From Bacillus vallismortis (GTDB taxonomy: Bacteria; Bacillota; Bacilli; Bacillales; Bacillaceae), in assembly GCF_004116955.1 (NCBI RefSeq), contig NZ_CP026362.1:2389677-2453676 (forward strand): a stretch of 64,000 nucleotides of DNA. Direction: 5' to 3'. The notes beneath the pieces were generated by a model. That model was not told the origin of the DNA. It did not search any database and saw only the letters and a program-made list of their open reading frames with translations. Below are positions 25,978 to 35,605 of this stretch, piece by piece; the first letter of the stretch is position 1; every line of letters begins with the position of its first letter. Both the position numbers and the translations under genes were made by a program.

Positions 25978-28122
25978 TTAAGAGGAAAACAATTTCGGCC
26001 GAACGTAATCGGTTCCTTCCCCTTCTCTTTTTGTCTGTGTATTATAAGGCACAATTTTATAAGAAGCGCCTGAAAACAAGTTGGCATAAGGGATTTCATA
26101 GCTGCCCTTTCCTTCAACTGAATCAAGAAGCGTCTCCGCGCCATCCTTATTAACATAAATTCTGTATACCGTCCGATCATCCTTTTGCGCATCCCATTTT
26201 AATTCAATGGTAAACAGCCCCGCGGCTTTGAATGTGTAATCCGCTGTCAATGTTTTGACAGGCTCCAGCTTAATCGGGCTTTCCAGTTCTTTGACGTTTT
26301 TAGGCTTCGTAAATACTTCACCGGTTTCTCCAGCTTGTGTCAAAATATCTTTATACAATCTCGTCGGATACGCGCTCCCGCCTTTTAAATAATGGTCATG
26401 GTCCGTTTTGTCATAGCCCATCCAGACAGCCCCGGTTCGTTTCGGCGTATAGCCGGCAAACCAGGCATCCTTCGTCGCGCCGGAGACACCTGTATAAGAA
26501 GTAGAACCTGTTTTCCCCGCCAGGTCGCCGTGATAAGTTCCTGACGTAGCCGTTCCCTCTTTGACCACCTGCTGCAGCATTCTCGTCATATTCCAGGAGG
26601 TCTGCTTGCTGAATACCCGCTTTCCTTCTTCTTTATGGTCAGCTATCGTTTCTCCGTCTTCATCCTCTATGCTGGAAATAAAATACGGCTCAGTATACAT
26701 TCCATTCGCGGCAAACGTATGAAACGCACCGGCAAGCTGGAGCGGTGAAACGCCTTTTTGCAAACCGCCGAGTGCAAGGGCAAGCCCTTCATCAGGGATA
26801 TCGATGCCATTTGCTTTCAAATAAGATTTTCCCGTTTCGACTCCGATCTCATGCAGCGTCCAGACAGCCGGCGCGTTTTTGCTGTATGTGATGGCGTCAG
26901 ACATGGTCACTTCGCCCTCATACCGGCTGTCATAGTTTTTCGGCGTATAATCTCCGTATGATTGCAGCTCATCCTTCAATAGAGAATATGGCTTGAATTT
27001 CTTTTCCTGCATCGCAGGTCCGTATACCGCAAGCGGCTTAAATGTGGAACCCGGCTGGCGTGCAGCTGTGACGCGGTTATATCCTTTGGATGTGTATTCC
27101 CTTCCGCCGATCGCCGCTTCCACACCGCCTGTCTTATTATTGATAAAGACGGCGCTTCCTTCAGCATTCTGGTCTGTTCCGGGATAATAGTTTCCCTGCT
27201 TCATCACCTGATAAGCCGTCTTCTGAAGCTTCGAATCAAGCGGCACCTTGATCGTGTATCCGCCTTGAAGAAGCTGCTCTCCGGAAATCGAATACTTGTC
27301 CTCCGCTTCTTCAATCACCAGATCAATATAGCTGTCAAACCAAGGGGTTTCCGACTGTTTCTTCACGTTCAGTCCGAGCGTCCGGCCCTGCGCGCTGACA
27401 GCCTCTTTCGCACTGATGTAGCCTTGGTCATTCATCATGCCGAGAATTGTATCACGCCGCTCCTTGCTTTTATCAGGGTGCAAAACAGGAGAATACGTGG
27501 AAGGCGCCTTCGGAATAGCCGCCAACACCGCGCCTTCGGATACAGTTAAATCTTGTACTTCTTTATTGAAGTAATAATGGGACGCCGCTTGTATGCCGTA
27601 GACCCCATGCCCGAAGTAGAGCTGGTTCAAATACATTTCCAGCAGCTTGTCCTTGCTGTAATCCCGTTCAAGATTGATCGCAATGATCACTTCTTTTGTT
27701 TTTCTTAAAAACGTTTTGTCGTGTGTCAGAAAAATATTTTTGGCAAGCTGCTGGGTGATCGTGCTTCCGCCTTCCACCTTTCCGCCTGCTAGGATATCGC
27801 GGTACACCGCCCTTCCGACAGATTTCGCATCAATGCCGTGATGCTCATAAAACCTTTTATCCTCAACAGCGATAAACGCTTCTCTGACCTGCTCCGGAAT
27901 CTCATTGATCGAGACCGGCTCACGATTTTCTGTATACAGGCTGGCAACCTCAACTCCGTCTTGATCGACAATTTTTGAAGAGGCATGAAGAATCAGCTTC
28001 TTTTCATCTATAACATAATGCCCGAGAAAAATAATTGAAATATATCCTATTAAAGCGAGAAAAGCAGTTAACACTAAAATAATCATGGGTATAAATAGTT
28101 TCTTTTTCTTCACCTTAAACAT
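25978..28122 (-). CDS. pbpF: PbpF, class A penicillin-binding protein (PBP2c)
   Basis: This 714-residue bifunctional peptidoglycan synthase is anchored by an N-terminal helix (residues 8-34). The GT51 glycosyltransferase domain contains EDKRFYEHHGID and GGSTITQQLAKN. The transpeptidase domain has the SxxK motif in RQPGSTFKPL, SxN in YSKNAPAVW and KTG in AGKTGSTSYTG. A C-terminal fibronectin-like segment begins near residue 620. In B. subtilis pbpF is expressed in the forespore and helps build the germ cell wall. The start follows AGGCGAGGTGAG. No clear terminator is visible between it and hemE. Confidence 0.95.
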   Translation of the reverse strand: MFKVKKKKLFIPMIILVLTAFLALIGYISIIFLGHYVIDEKKLILHASSKIVDQDGVEVASLYTENREPVSINEIPEQVREAFIAVEDKRFYEHHGIDAKSVGRAVYRDILAGGKVEGGSTITQQLAKNIFLTHDKTFLRKTKEVIIAINLERDYSKDKLLEMYLNQLYFGHGVYGIQAASHYYFNKEVQDLTVSEGAVLAAIPKAPSTYSPVLHPDKSKERRDTILGMMNDQGYISAKEAVSAQGRTLGLNVKKQSETPWFDSYIDLVIEEAEDKYSISGEQLLQGGYTIKVPLDSKLQKTAYQVMKQGNYYPGTDQNAEGSAVFINNKTGGVEAAIGGREYTSKGYNRVTAARQPGSTFKPLAVYGPAMQEKKFKPYSLLKDELQSYGDYTPKNYDSRYEGEVTMSDAITYSKNAPAVWTLHEIGVETGKSYLKANGIDIPDEGLALALGGLQKGVSPLQLAGAFHTFAANGMYTEPYFISSIEDEDGETIADHKEEGKRVFSKQTSWNMTRMLQQVVKEGTATSGTYHGDLAGKTGSTSYTGVSGATKDAWFAGYTPKRTGAVWMGYDKTDHDHYLKGGSAYPTRLYKDILTQAGETGEVFTKPKNVKELESPIKLEPVKTLTADYTFKAAGLFTIELKWDAQKDDRTVYRIYVNKDGAETLLDSVEGKGSYEIPYANLFSGASYKIVPYNTQTKREGEGTDYVRPKLFSS

Positions 28123-28217
28123 GAACTCACCTCGCCTTTCTAAAAGGTAGTATGGGAAAAATTGTTTGGAATTATGTTCAAAGCACTCGCCAATAGAAAC
28201 TTATACCATTGTTTTGA

Positions 28218-28744
<527 letters not shown>

Positions 28745-28745
<1 letters not shown>

Positions 28746-28772
28746 CTGCCGGCATGTCCGGCAGCTTTTTTA
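28745..28772 (+). terminator. terminator of hmoB
   Basis: AGCTGCCGG pairs with CCGGCAGCT and is followed by six T residues immediately after the stop codon. Confidence 0.9.
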
Positions 28773-28788
28773 TTGGGAGGAAAGCAAA

Positions 28789-29109
28789 ATGAACTATACT
28801 TGCCCAGTCTGCGGCTTTCATGGACTGACTGAACCGGCATATGATAAGCAAGGGCATCATTCTTATGAAATTTGCCCATGCTGCGGTTTCCAGTTCGGAT
28901 TTGACGATTATGAGATGCAGCGGGAGGATGGTTCCTATTTAGAGCCATCGGAAAGCATCATCGCCTACAGAAAGAATTGGCTTGCTGATGGCGCCGTAAT
29001 TTTTTCTCCTGATAGCTTTCCGAAGCATCAGCAAAAAGCGAATAGAGTGTTAAAACAGCAGTTGCTTGAGCAGCTCAAACAAATCAATGTTCATGATCTC
29101 CCCTCATAA
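28789..29109 (+). CDS. yhgB: YhgB-position CPCC-family cysteine-rich protein
   Basis: This 106-residue protein of the Cys_rich_CPCC family begins MNYTCPVCGF and carries the family signature ICPCCGFQFGFDD near residues 28-40. Together these provide two CxxC-type pairs likely to bind one zinc. The C-terminal half is helical and polar (PKHQQKANRVLKQQLLEQL). AGGAAAGC precedes the ATG. An open frame extends 35 codons upstream across the hmoB terminator but has no binding site. Function unknown; the symbol is given by position between hmoB and yhfA. Confidence 0.75.
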   Translation: MNYTCPVCGFHGLTEPAYDKQGHHSYEICPCCGFQFGFDDYEMQREDGSYLEPSESIIAYRKNWLADGAVIFSPDSFPKHQQKANRVLKQQLLEQLKQINVHDLPS

Positions 29110-29176
29110 CCCCGCCTTCTGTCCCGCACCTTCCGCCCGCCTATGAATAATCTGTAGGAAGCGGAAGGAGTGATCA

Positions 29177-30568
29177 ATGATGGAAGTCGGGATTTTGCCT
29201 GTCCACGTTCTTTATGTGATTTTTATCGGGGCGATTATCCTATTTATGCTGCTGCGGAAAGATACGACCTTTATTTCCTTATTCGGCATATTTATGATAT
29301 CGCTATGGTCCAGCCATTCACTTTCAGCTTCTGTCAGCAGTTTATTCCATAGCCTTATCTACGCGGCCGGTGAACTGCTGCCCACGATTTTCATCATTTG
29401 TTTTATCGTCTCGATGAGTGATTTGTTAACAAAAACAGGGATAAATAAAGCGATGATCTCCCCTTTTGCAAGCCTTGTGAAAGGACCTGTAACAGCCTAC
29501 TGGCTGATTGGCAGCCTAATGTTCACCATTTCTCTCTTCTTCTGGCCCTCTCCGGGTGTCGCTTTAATCGGCGCCGTCCTGCTCCCGGCGGCAGCCCGTG
29601 CCGGGTTGCCGCCAATCGCCGCCGCCATGGCCATAAATTTATTCGGGCACGGTTTTGCTCTGTCCGGAGACTTTGTCATTCAGGCGGCACCGAAGCTGAC
29701 AGCCGATGCGGCAGGCATTCCAGTCGGTGATGTCATCTCAGCGAGTATTCCCCTTGTGCTGATTATGGGCGTGACCACTACAACTGCAGCTTTTATCATG
29801 ATTCAGCGCGAACGCAAAAAACAGCTGGGTCCGACTTCTATTTCCCCCGGACGTTCCGAAGAACAAGACACCTCGATGTACTTGCCAAAACGTCTGCGGT
29901 CCATATTGGCTTTTTTGATTCCGCTTGTCTTTCTTGGCGATATCGCCTGCATGCTTCTGGTTGACTTGCAGGGAAATGAGGCGACCGCGTTAATCGGCGG
30001 GACTGCGATCTGCATCCTCCTGACCGTCCATTTTCTCGTGTATAAACAACAAGGGCTTGAAAAAATCACCGGTTATTTTATTGATGGGTTCCAGTTCGGC
30101 TTTAAGGTTTTCGGTCCCGTCATTCCGATTGCCGCTTTCTTTTACCTTGGCGACTCAGGCTTTGAAAGCATACTGGGCACTGCACTCCCTACAAGTTCCC
30201 ACGGTATTGTCAATGATCTCGGTTATGCTTTGTCCCACATGATGCCTATGTCAAAGGAGCTTGCCGCTGTTGCTTTAACTGCCGTTGGAGCAATAACCGG
30301 TCTCGACGGATCAGGGTTTTCAGGCATTTCTCTAGCCGGCTCTATCGCCAGCCTCTTTTCGTCCGCTCTTCATGCTGATCCAGCCATTCTGACAGCACTC
30401 GGACAAATATCTGCCATCTGGGTGGGCGGCGGAACACTGGTCCCATGGGCGCTGATTCCCGCCGCGGCCATTTGCAAAGTTGATCCTTTTGAGCTTGCCA
30501 GAAAAAACTTCATTCCCGTCGCAATTGGCCTTTCAGTGACAACCATCGCAGCCATTGCATTGCTTTGA
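29177..30568 (+). CDS. yhfA: YhfA, polytopic membrane transporter
   Basis: This 463-residue membrane protein has about 11-12 hydrophobic segments distributed over its whole length, arranged as two halves around a hydrophilic loop at residues 205-240. The halves contain FWPSPGVALIGAVLLPAAARAG and GAITGLDGSGFSGISLAGS, which resemble the paired re-entrant regions of the ion transporter (IT) superfamily (NhaC/GntP/Dcu-like). The substrate is unknown. Two adjacent ATG codons follow AAGGAGTG, and either could be used. It is followed after 67 bases by yhaA, an M20 hydrolase, so the pair might import and process an amide or peptide; this is inference. Confidence 0.82.
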   Translation: MMEVGILPVHVLYVIFIGAIILFMLLRKDTTFISLFGIFMISLWSSHSLSASVSSLFHSLIYAAGELLPTIFIICFIVSMSDLLTKTGINKAMISPFASLVKGPVTAYWLIGSLMFTISLFFWPSPGVALIGAVLLPAAARAGLPPIAAAMAINLFGHGFALSGDFVIQAAPKLTADAAGIPVGDVISASIPLVLIMGVTTTTAAFIMIQRERKKQLGPTSISPGRSEEQDTSMYLPKRLRSILAFLIPLVFLGDIACMLLVDLQGNEATALIGGTAICILLTVHFLVYKQQGLEKITGYFIDGFQFGFKVFGPVIPIAAFFYLGDSGFESILGTALPTSSHGIVNDLGYALSHMMPMSKELAAVALTAVGAITGLDGSGFSGISLAGSIASLFSSALHADPAILTALGQISAIWVGGGTLVPWALIPAAAICKVDPFELARKNFIPVAIGLSVTTIAAIALL

Positions 30569-30635
30569 AACCAAGTTGAAATATTCAGACTTTTTCTATA
30601 CAATCATGGAAAAGCAGAAAAAGGGGGAAGCGGTT

Positions 30636-31826
30636 TTGTCTATATCCACACTGCAGAAAGAAATAAACAAACAGCTCGACGGCTGTTTTGAAGAAATGGT
30701 CGAGATCAGGCGCCATTTTCATATGTATCCTGAGCTCTCGTTTCAAGAAGAAAAAACCGCCGCATTTATTGCGTCCTATTATGAATCATTAGGAGTCCCG
30801 ATCCGTACGAACGTTGGCGGCAGAGGGGTTTTGGCATATGTAGAAGGAAGCGAACCCGGCCCTACCGTGGCGTTGCGGGCCGACTTTGACGCCCTTCCCA
30901 TTCAAGATGAAAAAGATGTTCCTTACGCCTCCAAAGTGCCAGGTGTCATGCATGCATGCGGCCATGACGGCCATACGGCGGCTCTTCTCGCAGTGGCGAA
31001 GGTCCTTCACCAAAATAGGCATGAGCTGAAGGGAACATTTGTGATGATCCACCAGCATGCGGAAGAATATCATCCGGGAGGCGCAAAGCCAATGATTGAT
31101 GACGGCTGTCTCGACAACGCGGATGTGATATTCGGCACGCATCTTTGGGCGACTGAGAAGCTCGGAACCATTCTCTGCCGCCCCGGCGCCGTGATGGCGG
31201 CGGCAGACCGATTTACGATCAACATTTATGGGAAGGGCGGCCATGGCGCTCACCCGCAAGATACAAAAGACGCCGTCCTGATCGGCTCGCAGATTGTTTC
31301 CTCTTTGCAGCACATTGTCAGCCGCAAAGTCAATCCGATTCAGTCCGCCGTCATTTCGGTTGGCTCTTTCATCGCCGACAATCCGTTTAATGTTATCGCA
31401 GACCAAGCAACACTCATCGGCACAGCGCGTTCGTTTGACGACAATGTCCGCAGCATGCTGGAGAAAGAAATTGAAGCCGTTGTTAAAGGGGTGTGCAGCA
31501 TGCACGGCGCGTCCTATGAGTACAATTATGAACGAGGCTATCCGGCAGTTGTGAACCATCCTGCCGAAACGAGCCACCTAGCCAACATCGCCAAAAACAT
31601 AGAGGGCGTTCAGCAGGTCATTGACGGTGAACCGCAAATGGGTGGTGAGGATTTTGCTTATTACTTACAAAACGTCAAAGGGACTTTTTTCTTTACAGGA
31701 GCCGCCCCTGAACAGCCGGAGCGCGTCTATTCCCATCATCATCCGAATTTCGATATCAATGAAAAAGCAATGCTAACAGCAGCAAAGGTGCTTGCAGGTG
31801 CCGCGATCACCTATTATAAGCTATAA
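30636..31826 (+). CDS. yhaA: YhaA, M20D amidohydrolase (N-acyl amino acid hydrolase type)
   Basis: This 396-residue zinc-dependent amidohydrolase is related to IAA-amino acid hydrolases, hippurate hydrolases and N-acyl cysteine deacylases. Metal and catalytic motifs are in order: ALRADFDALPI, HACGHDGHTAALL, QHAEEYHPGGAKPMIDDG (catalytic Glu pair), and the final ligand in the PQMGGEDFAYY region and HHHPNFDINE. The start is TTG after AAAGGGGGAAG, which reproduces the B. subtilis length; the frame is open 27 codons further upstream without support. It is convergent with ecsC. Confidence 0.9.
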   Translation: MSISTLQKEINKQLDGCFEEMVEIRRHFHMYPELSFQEEKTAAFIASYYESLGVPIRTNVGGRGVLAYVEGSEPGPTVALRADFDALPIQDEKDVPYASKVPGVMHACGHDGHTAALLAVAKVLHQNRHELKGTFVMIHQHAEEYHPGGAKPMIDDGCLDNADVIFGTHLWATEKLGTILCRPGAVMAAADRFTINIYGKGGHGAHPQDTKDAVLIGSQIVSSLQHIVSRKVNPIQSAVISVGSFIADNPFNVIADQATLIGTARSFDDNVRSMLEKEIEAVVKGVCSMHGASYEYNYERGYPAVVNHPAETSHLANIAKNIEGVQQVIDGEPQMGGEDFAYYLQNVKGTFFFTGAAPEQPERVYSHHHPNFDINEKAMLTAAKVLAGAAITYYKL

Positions 31827-31828
31827 AA

Positions 31829-31862
31829 AAACAGCCGGCTTGTTTAGTCTCCGGCTGTTTCC
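31829..31862. terminator. bidirectional terminator yhaA/ecsC
   Basis: AAACAGCCGG pairs with CCGGCTGTTT, with A and T runs outside. The right arm overlaps the last codons of ecsC. Confidence 0.85.
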
Positions 31863-32554
31863 TTTATCATTCTCAGATGAAAAACGTGTCTTGCCGTCTC
31901 CCCAAGCTGAGAAAGCAGCTTATAATTGGCAATTCCGCCGACTGCCGCACCTACTCCGGGCAAAAGCTGCAAAAGCTTTATGACGTCGATATAATCGCGA
32001 TATTCCTGCTGAAACACTCTCCAGTCGATACTTTTTTTCTCCGTCTCCCAATTGTCGATGACAGCAAACAGCGATTTGCGGCAGTCATCACTCGAAAACG
32101 CAAGCTGAAACACAAGAAGCAAAAACATTCTTTCCTGTGCATCCTTCACATCAAAGCCGTAAATGGAGGATAAGGTAAATAAACACTTCATCTTAATAGA
32201 AAGCAGCAGCGGAAAATCGGCCATCCCTAAAAAAATACCGCCCGCACCGGTGCCGACCCCCTCAGCAGCCGCCACTTTTTGATAGGAAGCAATCGTTTTT
32301 TTCGCCAGTTCATTTTTTTCACTGAGCGAAAGTGCGCTTGTATCCTTCTTATAGGTAATGATATTGGAGCCGGCCATCGTCGCTTCTACCATTTTTTTCA
32401 CACTCTCGGTAACGACCGTATGGATTTTTTCAGGAATCCGCTCATTCACCTTCGTTTGTATACGCTTCGAAAAGCGCTCAAACATGGAATCCTTACGCAA
32501 AAAATGCATTTTCCATTGAAGGGCTTCCTGGATCAGAAGCTGATTGTCTGTCAT
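31844..32554 (-). CDS. ecsC: EcsC, accessory protein of the Ecs transporter locus
   Basis: This 236-residue EcsC-family protein has a central Gly/Ala-rich segment (AAAEGVGTGAGGIFLGMADFPLLLSIK) that may associate with the membrane and a second one near the C-terminus (LLPGVGAAVGGIANYKLL). The family is found with or without the ABC transporter EcsAB; its role is unknown. The start follows AAAAAGGGGTAG; eight further codons upstream are open. It lies 20 bases after ecsB and is the third gene of ecsABC. Confidence 0.9.
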   Translation of the reverse strand: MTDNQLLIQEALQWKMHFLRKDSMFERFSKRIQTKVNERIPEKIHTVVTESVKKMVEATMAGSNIITYKKDTSALSLSEKNELAKKTIASYQKVAAAEGVGTGAGGIFLGMADFPLLLSIKMKCLFTLSSIYGFDVKDAQERMFLLLVFQLAFSSDDCRKSLFAVIDNWETEKKSIDWRVFQQEYRDYIDVIKLLQLLPGVGAAVGGIANYKLLSQLGETARHVFHLRMIKETAGD

Positions 32555-32574
32555 TCGACTACCCCTTTTTATAC

Positions 32575-33801
32575 TCACAGCTTTCCATGTTTTTTCAGTC
32601 TAGTTGTCATATAAGACGGCAGGATAACAAAGATCAGGATGGCAGAACCGATCAGCGCGTACAGAAAACCTGTCAAGCCGGCAGCGTAGGCAGAAGCCGC
32701 AGACATTAGCAGCGCTTGTACGCTAAGTGCTGTTTTCAATAAAGAGAAATAGCTTTTCCGCTTCGTTTCTTTTTTCACAGGGTAAAGCTCTTGAAGCGCC
32801 AAATGGTCAAAATGGCCGAACAGCGGCAGAAGCTGAACACCCGTAATGAAAATGGCAAACACAATCAGAACACCTGCTATGAGCGGGCTTGCCGATACAT
32901 ACATAATGATCAGCGCGAAAATGACCGTCAATCTGACGAGGATGCCCAAATAATCACTTGAACGCAAAAAAGCGCGGGTGAACATGTAGGCAAACGTTTT
33001 GCGCTGTTCAAACGGCACGAGACGCAGCAAAAAGTCGAGATACGCCCTGCGTTTCGCTTGCTTTCGTAAATGCGGCACATCAGTGAACAGGTTGGCAATC
33101 CGATAGAATCGCTGTTTCCGTTTCAATTCGGACTCAATATGGCTCTCCCATTTAAACGTTTTCTGTTTTGCTGCCGAAGACATATACAGATATAGAGCTG
33201 CCATAATGACATAAACCACAAGCGCATACATATAAACAGACTGGAAAACGAAATAAAGAACAAGTGTATTCGCCGCAAAGCGAATGATGACATCCATCCG
33301 TTTCATGCCTCGGTCATTTTGGAAGGTCGCACGCCATTCCATCACCTGATTCCACGCTTTCAGCAGCAAAAGCTGGACGAAGACTGCCGCATACGATGCG
33401 AGCGAAGCCCCCGGTGCGACAGCGAAATAAAGCGGCATCGCAACGATGCTCAGTGCAATCAGCGGAAACAGCTGAGACACATAACTATAAACAAACGCCT
33501 GCTTCAAGTAAGGCTCCATTTTGGATTCCAGCGGCAATAAGAAGACAAGGTCAGCCTCCTTTAAAAGCGTCCGTACATAAGAGCTCGTCAACACGAGCGA
33601 AAACAGCACGGCCAGCACCCAGAAGGACGGGAATTGAGCAGGAATGTCCCGTATCCATTTGCTGTACCAGCTTGCGGCGCCAGCTAGAAAAAAGATCAAA
33701 ACAATGACCAAGTGATCATTGAGCATATATTTCATATACATCCTTGTTTCTTTCATATGCTCCTGCAGCCGCGACTGCCAAATATCTAGCATATTATTCA
33801 T
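32575..33801 (-). CDS. ecsB: EcsB, ABC transporter membrane subunit
   Basis: This 408-residue integral membrane protein has about six to eight hydrophobic helices (for example HLVIVLIFFLAGAASWYS near residue 30, and two pairs near residues 170-200 and 285-320). It is the permease partner of EcsA. In B. subtilis, ecs mutants have reduced secretion of exoproteases such as AmyQ-type enzymes and altered competence. The exporter is linked to removal of peptides that would block the RasP intramembrane protease. The ATG at 33801 overlaps the ecsA stop by a few bases, which indicates translational coupling. Confidence 0.93.
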   Translation of the reverse strand: MNNMLDIWQSRLQEHMKETRMYMKYMLNDHLVIVLIFFLAGAASWYSKWIRDIPAQFPSFWVLAVLFSLVLTSSYVRTLLKEADLVFLLPLESKMEPYLKQAFVYSYVSQLFPLIALSIVAMPLYFAVAPGASLASYAAVFVQLLLLKAWNQVMEWRATFQNDRGMKRMDVIIRFAANTLVLYFVFQSVYMYALVVYVIMAALYLYMSSAAKQKTFKWESHIESELKRKQRFYRIANLFTDVPHLRKQAKRRAYLDFLLRLVPFEQRKTFAYMFTRAFLRSSDYLGILVRLTVIFALIIMYVSASPLIAGVLIVFAIFITGVQLLPLFGHFDHLALQELYPVKKETKRKSYFSLLKTALSVQALLMSAASAYAAGLTGFLYALIGSAILIFVILPSYMTTRLKKHGKL

Positions 33802-34537
33802 GGCCAGCGTCTTCCTTCGTAAGCTCAAGGTACAAATCGTCCAGCGCCGCGTCCTTCATTCCAAACTGCTCTCTCAGTTCGGACAGCGTGCCGCGCGCCC
33901 GCACCTCGCCGTTATGTAAAATAATAAACGAATCGCAATAGCGCTCAGCCGTTGCCAAAATATGTGTTGACATCAGGACGCTTGCCCCGCTTTTTTTCGC
34001 TTCATTCATCCGCTCAAGCAGCGCGTTTATCGCAAGCGGATCAAGCCCTAGAAAAGGCTCATCGATGATGTAGAGCGCAGGCTCTGCCAAAAATGCGCAC
34101 ATGATCATCACCTTCTGCTTCATTCCTTTAGAGAAATGAGCCGGGAACCACTTCAGCCTCTTTTCCATTCGGAATTCCTTTAAAAGCGGCGGCAGCCTTT
34201 TCTCCATTGTTTCTTTTGAGATACCGTATGCCATGGCTGTTAATTCAAGATGTTCCATTAGCGTCAGCTCTTCATATAAAACGGGTGTTTCAGGTATATA
34301 AGTGAATTGTGAACGGTAGCCTTCCGGATCCTCAGCAAAGGTTTTCCCATTTAATTCGATTGATCCTTTATGCGGGTCCATCAGCCCGATGATATGTCTG
34401 ATTGTTGTACTTTTGCCAGCACCGTTCAGCCCGATTAAGCCGACAATTTGATTTGGTTCAAGGGTAAATGATACACGTTTCAAAACCGGATTTCTTGTAT
34501 ATCCGCCGGTTAAGTCTTTTACCGATAGCAGAGACAT
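33794..34537 (-). CDS. ecsA: EcsA, ABC transporter ATPase
   Basis: This 247-residue ATP-binding subunit has Walker A GLNGAGKST at residues 38-46, signature HFSKGMKQKV, Walker B LYIIDEPFLGLD and the switch His in MSTHILATAERYC. It pairs with EcsB. The ATG follows AAGGGGAGAA; a frame extension of ten codons upstream is not supported. It is the first gene of ecsABC, with a 484-base non-coding region containing direct repeats on its upstream side. Confidence 0.95.
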   Translation of the reverse strand: MSLLSVKDLTGGYTRNPVLKRVSFTLEPNQIVGLIGLNGAGKSTTIRHIIGLMDPHKGSIELNGKTFAEDPEGYRSQFTYIPETPVLYEELTLMEHLELTAMAYGISKETMEKRLPPLLKEFRMEKRLKWFPAHFSKGMKQKVMIMCAFLAEPALYIIDEPFLGLDPLAINALLERMNEAKKSGASVLMSTHILATAERYCDSFIILHNGEVRARGTLSELREQFGMKDAALDDLYLELTKEDAGHE

Positions 34538-34687
34538 AATTTCTCCCCTTATATTGTTTTTCTTCATAGTACCAAAAACAAAGCCTGATTTGAAACAATT
34601 CCCTTTTTACAAATCGTGAATTTGCTGTCATAAAGAGACAGGTTTCTGGACATGATAATAGTTGTAGAGGAAAAGCATATCAACTGA

Positions 34688-34707
34688 AAAATGAGGTGTT
34701 TGTCAAA
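34688..34707 (+). repeat. direct repeat 1 of 3, ecsA-hit gap
   Basis: AAATGAGGTGTTTGTCAAAG. It shares the ten-base core AAATGAGGTG and the following YTTRYC with the copies at 34806 and 34863. Confidence 0.7.
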
Positions 34708-34805
34708 GACGTCTTAGATACAGTTGGATAGAAAATAAACATGTCCAATGCTCAAACCATTTCTCTTCACTGAACTTGATGAATTCTTCTATGAAGCAAA
34801 TTGTC

Positions 34806-34826
34806 AAATGAGGTGTTTATCGCAGG
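34806..34826 (+). repeat. direct repeat 2 of 3, ecsA-hit gap
   Basis: AAATGAGGTGTTTATCGCAG begins here, preceded by GTC. It lies 118 bases after copy 1 and is in the same reading phase as copy 3. Confidence 0.7.
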
Positions 34827-34862
34827 AATCGTTAAGCATTAACAAGTCTTCATTTTATCGAC

Positions 34863-34883
34863 AAATGAGGTGCTTACCAAAGG
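34863..34883 (+). repeat. direct repeat 3 of 3, ecsA-hit gap
   Basis: AAATGAGGTGCTTACCAAAG begins here, preceded by GAC. It lies 57 bases after copy 2. Confidence 0.7.
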
Positions 34884-34920
34884 CATATCACATTTTCTTC
34901 ACATAAGCTCTTCCTCTGCA

Positions 34921-34958
34921 TTCAGGGTGAACGCTCGCCGTTCATCCTGTTTTCTATT
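34921..34958 (+). terminator. terminator-like hairpin upstream of hit
   Basis: CAGGGTGAACG can pair over 11 bp with CGTTCATCCTG (one G-T pair), with a five-base loop, followed by TTTTCTATTTTC. It would end a rightward transcript started in the ecsA-hit gap before it reaches hit. Confidence 0.65.
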
Positions 34959-35021
34959 TTCTGCATTTCTGTGGTACGATGAGTGTATACATACGAAACA
35001 ATTTCATAAGGAGGAACCCTC

Positions 35022-35459
35022 ATGCATTGTGAAGAGAATTGCATCTTTTGTAAAATTATCGCCGGCGATATCCCGTCCGCAAAGGTGTATGAAGATGAGC
35101 ATGTACTGGCTTTTCTTGATATCAGCCAAGTGACTAAGGGTCATACGCTTGTCATTCCAAAAACACATATTGAAAATGTGTATGAGTTTACCGACGAATT
35201 AGCAAAACAATATTTTCACGCTGTTCCGAAAATCGCCCGCGCTATTCGGGATGAATTCGAACCGATCGGCTTAAATACGCTGAATAATAACGGCGAAAAA
35301 GCCGGACAATCTGTTTTCCATTACCATATGCATATTATCCCGCGCTACGGAAAAGGAGACGGATTCGGAGCGGTTTGGAAAACACACGCTGAAGACTACA
35401 AACCGGAGGATCTGCAGAGCATCTCTTCCTCTATCGCGAAACGCCTGGCCTCATCATAA
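35022..35459 (+). CDS. hit: Hit, HIT-family nucleotide-binding hydrolase
   Basis: This 145-residue HINT-type histidine triad protein hydrolyses nucleoside phosphoramidates or related nucleotides in the cytosol. The N-terminal CIFCKIIAGDIPSAKVYED contains the zinc-binding CxxC. The catalytic triad HYHMHIIPR (HxHxHxx) is near residues 99-107. The ATG follows AAGGAGGAACC. It is divergent from the ecs operon and followed by a small hairpin terminator. Confidence 0.94.
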   Translation: MHCEENCIFCKIIAGDIPSAKVYEDEHVLAFLDISQVTKGHTLVIPKTHIENVYEFTDELAKQYFHAVPKIARAIRDEFEPIGLNTLNNNGEKAGQSVFHYHMHIIPRYGKGDGFGAVWKTHAEDYKPEDLQSISSSIAKRLASS

Positions 35460-35478
35460 GATGAGGTTATTTTATTTG
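35448..35478 (+). terminator. terminator of hit
   Basis: CCTCATC and GATGAGG form a seven-bp stem with a four-base loop spanning the stop codon, followed by TTATTTTATTT. Confidence 0.7.
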
Positions 35479-35605
35479 TGAACATTTCGCAAACACCTGT
35501 CAATTTCTTTTGATTATTCTAATTTTTTATCAAAAAACTGAATTTTTGTGATAGGATAATTGTATTATTTTATACATTAACGTGGAAAACAGGGAGAGGA
35601 TCATG

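Larger units (their letters stand above)
34538..35021. other. non-coding region between ecsA and hit with direct repeats
   Basis: This 484-base region separates the divergent genes ecsA and hit. It must hold both promoters. It also holds three direct repeats of AAATGAGGTG followed by YTTRYC and an AG-containing end (34688, 34806, 34863) and a terminator-like hairpin at 34921-34958 pointing rightward. No coding region of convincing length and binding site is present. Confidence 0.6.

Noticed and set aside
30555..30635. N-terminal extension of YhaA from the upstream open frame
   Set aside because: The TTG at 30636 has a strong binding site and gives the expected family length; the extension overlaps the yhfA end.
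35500..35605. Possible CodY box or T-box ahead of serC
   Set aside because: The AT-rich words near 35525-35545 fit the CodY consensus only poorly, and there is no T-box sequence or terminator/antiterminator structure.
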